Source: Acestrorhynchus altus (Eukaryota; Chordata; Actinopteri; Characiformes; Acestrorhynchidae). Taken from it: DNA of 64,000 bases. The DNA is taken from contig CM067513.1 in assembly GCA_034509495.1 (NCBI GenBank), forward strand, positions 24,539,169 to 24,603,168, in the 5' to 3' direction. Below are positions 61,501-64,000 of the stretch, one piece after another. Both the position numbers and the translations under genes were made by a program. The notes under the pieces are model-generated. The model saw only the letters and a list, made by a program, of their open reading frames with translations, ran no database searches and was not told where the DNA came from. Position 1 is the stretch's first letter; each line of letters begins with the position of its first letter.

Positions 61501-61837
61501 ACTTGCCCTGGAGCCAACCCCTACAGGAAGTCACACAAAGCCATGTAGGGAGAGTATGGAGCCTGATGAAGCACAGGGAAGTCTACATCAAATGGGAAGA
61601 TTAGGCGGTTGCATTATTGTGATTGAGATGTTTGCGTCTCACAGCATCACAAAGTGTTTATTGGCCAAACACAACACACCTGTGCTTTGTCAGGCTCCTT
61701 ACTGAAAGAGAGCACATTTCAATGCAGAGAGAACATCATGCAGTATGTAACAGACCAGCCGCACAGCATCTCAAAAGAGGCATTCCATTTCAGAACCACC
61801 ATTAGATGTATGTGGCAACCCAAAGGGATATCTGAAT

Positions 61838-61922
61838 ATAATATGGTTTTTACGCCGGATGCCTTTCCAGATGCAACCCTCACCATTTATGGCTTGGGAC
61901 CGGCACCAGAAGTACACAAAGT
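61838..61922. repeat. Fragment of a widespread fish repeat
   Basis: tttttacgccggatgccttt, ccagatgcaaccctcaccat and ttatggcttgggaccggcac form a segment common in fish genomes. Its parent element cannot be assigned from this piece. Confidence 0.45.
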
Positions 61923-62184
61923 ACACCCATGATATTATAATTTATTAATGTTAAAAATATTCAACGTGTTAAGTTTAGTTTGTCTATTTGTTTGAGCAGT
62001 TCTCCCAGACTGTCATCAATTCACTGTTCTTTCTTTACAAATTCAAACATGCAATTCAAGCATAATACAAATGTAGCTCTATTTGTAATTGAACTGAATT
62101 AAATAGAGAGACAATGAGTGAGAGAAAATGTGTGAGAAATAGAGACAGAGTCAGAGAAAAAGAGACAGAGTGAGAGGTGCTGAC

Positions 62185-62308
62185 CTGTTTGGTGCTGATC
62201 ATGAAATGAAGACGTTGAGCTTGAATGGAATTCTTCATTTCCTGTTTCTGCATCTCAATGCGCTCTCGTTCTTTTCTCTGTTTCTCAGCTAACTCATCCA
62301 ACTCTCTC
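62185..62308 (-). CDS. Exon 1 of the visible part of the minus-strand gene
   Basis: A 124-base exon after acceptor ttattttgttctcag, ending at donor CAG|gtcagc. Its first base completes a codon from an unseen upstream exon. Then 41 codons follow, including ELDELAEKQRKERERIEMQK and NSIQAQRLHFMISTKQ. The charged Glu/Lys/Arg run with hydrophobic residues at heptad-like spacing indicates a coiled coil. It ends in phase 0, matching exon 2. The donor has a weak +3 C. Which gene this is was not recognised. It is an internal exon, so the start codon lies upstream of the window's right edge or in an undetected exon. Confidence 0.75.
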
Positions 62309-62466
62309 CTGAGAACAAAATAATGAACTCTTTTACACACAGTGGAGGAGTAAGAGTAAGAATGAGGAATTCAGTAAGGATGCTGATTAGTTCAGGTTGG
62401 AACAGAAAAAAATAGTTAATTAATAAAAAATTTAAGAAAAAAGAGTAAATAATAAACAAAAACACA

Positions 62467-62469
<3 letters not shown>

Positions 62470-62521
<52 letters not shown>
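62470..62521. repeat. (CA)n microsatellite
   Basis: A pure CA array of about 52 bases. Confidence 0.95.
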
Positions 62522-62524
<3 letters not shown>

Positions 62525-62634
62525 AATATGAAGATATAAAACTGAAGACATTAGAAACGAAGAAACTGACGAAATGTCTATAAAAAATAATCTGTAAAAT
62601 ATTAGGAATAAAAATCCAATTTACTGGTATAAAG

Positions 62635-63175
62635 AAGGTCTAGGACACTCCCACATTTATTACTATTTAAAATGCATAAAATAAGAATCAGGTGCAGCAA
62701 ATCAGCTACAAATGATTAGACCATCATTAGCAAGGACATTAGAGGAGTCTTATTTATGTAAAGTCTTGTTTATTGTGTCAGAGGGGGCTTGAGGAAATGT
62801 CAGATTACGTGTCCAATAACTGAATATGAATCATCATAGATAAAAGAATTCTGCATGGAGGATTGGGAAAATCTTTCAGTCAATGTGAGAGAATGGTATC
62901 TTATAGGAAATTGATGTTATTTCAGTCAAATGAGAAAATACCAGCTATTAGGGGTATGCTTTCTCCTCCCATGAAAATGAAAATATCATCTCTATAAAAT
63001 GACATATCTATAAATTATATTTTATAAGTTATGTTTAAAAGACACTTCTTTAGTTTTGTGTTTAGTTATATTGCATATATATATATATATATATATATAT
63101 AAGACATATATAATGACATGTCAGATAATATACATGTCAGATAATCATGACATGTCCTAACTTTTTCACAACATA
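62635..63175 (+). mobile_element. Tc1-like remnant, family A (copy A8)
   Basis: Starts near aaggtctaggacactcccac. caggtgcagcaaatcagcta and gaggagtcttatttatgtaa follow, then a jump to gaattctgcatggaggattg (the ILHGGLGKS part of the transposase C-terminus). It ends gtcctaactttttcacaaca. The whole catalytic core is missing. A (TA)n run sits at 63077-63101. Confidence 0.7.
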
Positions 63176-63800
63176 CCTACAACTTCATTATCAACTACTG
63201 AATTTGCACATTTGCATCATTTGACACAGAATTACATTCACTGCACTGCTACTTCCACACACAATCATTAGCCTTTTAATATTACACTGACCTGAGGACA
63301 AGCTGTAAAAATGAATGGTAGCAGAAAGCACACACATGGTACATACAATAACAAAACATTCAGTTGAGGTGTTTCTACTGCAGTGAAATAAGGAGCAATC
63401 CCTCTTCAGACTCCACCCCAGGCTCACACTTTTCAATTACAAAAGCACAAAAGACTATATTAATATTCCCTTTTATGTACGGTTATAGAACTGGCTATAT
63501 TGACATTTAAAAATCACCACTTTTGCAGAGGTGCACCCACCTTCCCCCAAACCTCCTCGGCACAAGATTAAATTACAAAATGAAATATGTAGACTAGAAT
63601 GGCCTGGGGTCTGCCACCCAGCCTGCTGGAAATAGCTTCAGTAGAAAGACTTCATCTCTTAGCTTCCTTTGTTATTTGCAACATTAGCAATTTTGGGTGT
63701 ATATTATTAATTATAATTCATTATACAATGATTCTTTTAACAATGTAACTCTCAAAGTTGGGAGTAATGCTTGTGTCTTGCTATACTCTTAAAATATAAT
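63176..63800. other. Intronic stretch, nothing recognised
   Basis: Unique sequence. An 81-codon minus-strand frame (63436-63191) has no convincing splice sites. Confidence 0.4.
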
Positions 63801-64000
63801 TACAGTGCACCTGGAAATTATTCAAAGTGTTCCACATTTTGTTATGTTACAGCCTTATTTCAAAATGGATTCAATAACTTTTTCTGTAAAAATTCTACAC
63901 ACAATACCCTACAATGACAAAGTAAGAAAGGTTTATTGGACATTTTTGGAAATGTATGGAAATCTTGTTAGAAACTGATAATGTAGTGTTTTTAACCAAA
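63801..64000. mobile_element. Tc1-like terminus, family E, runs off the window
   Basis: cctggaaattattcaaagtg, then ttccacattttgttatgtta, cagccttatttcaaaatgga and acacaataccctacaatgac form the terminal region of family E. The block near 63895 is the reverse complement of 44330-44360. The element continues past 64000. Confidence 0.75.

Overview
This window looks like teleost fish nuclear DNA. It is AT-rich and intron-like, with no operons or long open frames. It is loaded with Tc1/mariner transposon remnants of at least six families, tRNA-derived SINEs of fish type, 3' ends of L2-like LINEs, solo LTRs, and long (CA)n, (TA)n and trinucleotide arrays. The repeat mix would suit an otophysan fish (characin or catfish-like), but that is only an impression.

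The one protein-coding gene I can support lies on the minus strand and spans almost the whole window. Four exons at 62308-62185, 57094-56897, 50384-50236 and 2884-2821 each have a good acceptor, a GT donor and an open frame. The three junctions are phase compatible (0/0, 0/0, 2/1), giving about 178 codons of one continuous protein. The predicted fragment runs from a charged coiled-coil helix, through a basic low-complexity linker, to a second charged helical part. I do not recognise the gene. Its start and end lie outside the window. Its third intron is about 47 kb.

Layout: 1-7 kb holds Tc1 and foldback MITE remnants, the last visible exon, an L2-like 3' end and a SINE inserted in a Tc1 copy with a 15-bp target duplication. 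7.7-13 kb is mostly unique sequence plus a 665-bp, 17-nt minisatellite. 13-18.5 kb is nested transposons. 18.5-22.6 kb is unique sequence with a degenerate minisatellite. 22.6-25.2 kb has a trinucleotide array, MITEs and a candidate LTR. 26-29.2 kb has Tc1 fragments, some in inverted order. 30-36.7 kb mixes unique blocks with a MITE, a SINE-in-Tc1 nest and a minisatellite split by a LINE tail. 38.3-44.4 kb has a solo LTR, a LINE reverse-transcriptase fragment and a Tc1 copy. 44.9-49 kb alternates unique blocks and repeats. 49.2-51.3 kb is a patchwork of duplicated pieces around exon 3. 52.8-64 kb has a LINE tail, a second LTR copy, exons 2 and 1 and more Tc1.

Several unique, balanced-composition blocks inside the introns look like conserved non-coding elements. 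That is inference only, since no alignment was possible. I saw no sign of a novel enzymatic or defence system. The most useful leads are the split gene with its giant intron, the minisatellite with an ATTAG core, the duplicated patchwork beside exon 3, and a dispersed repeat pair I cannot name.
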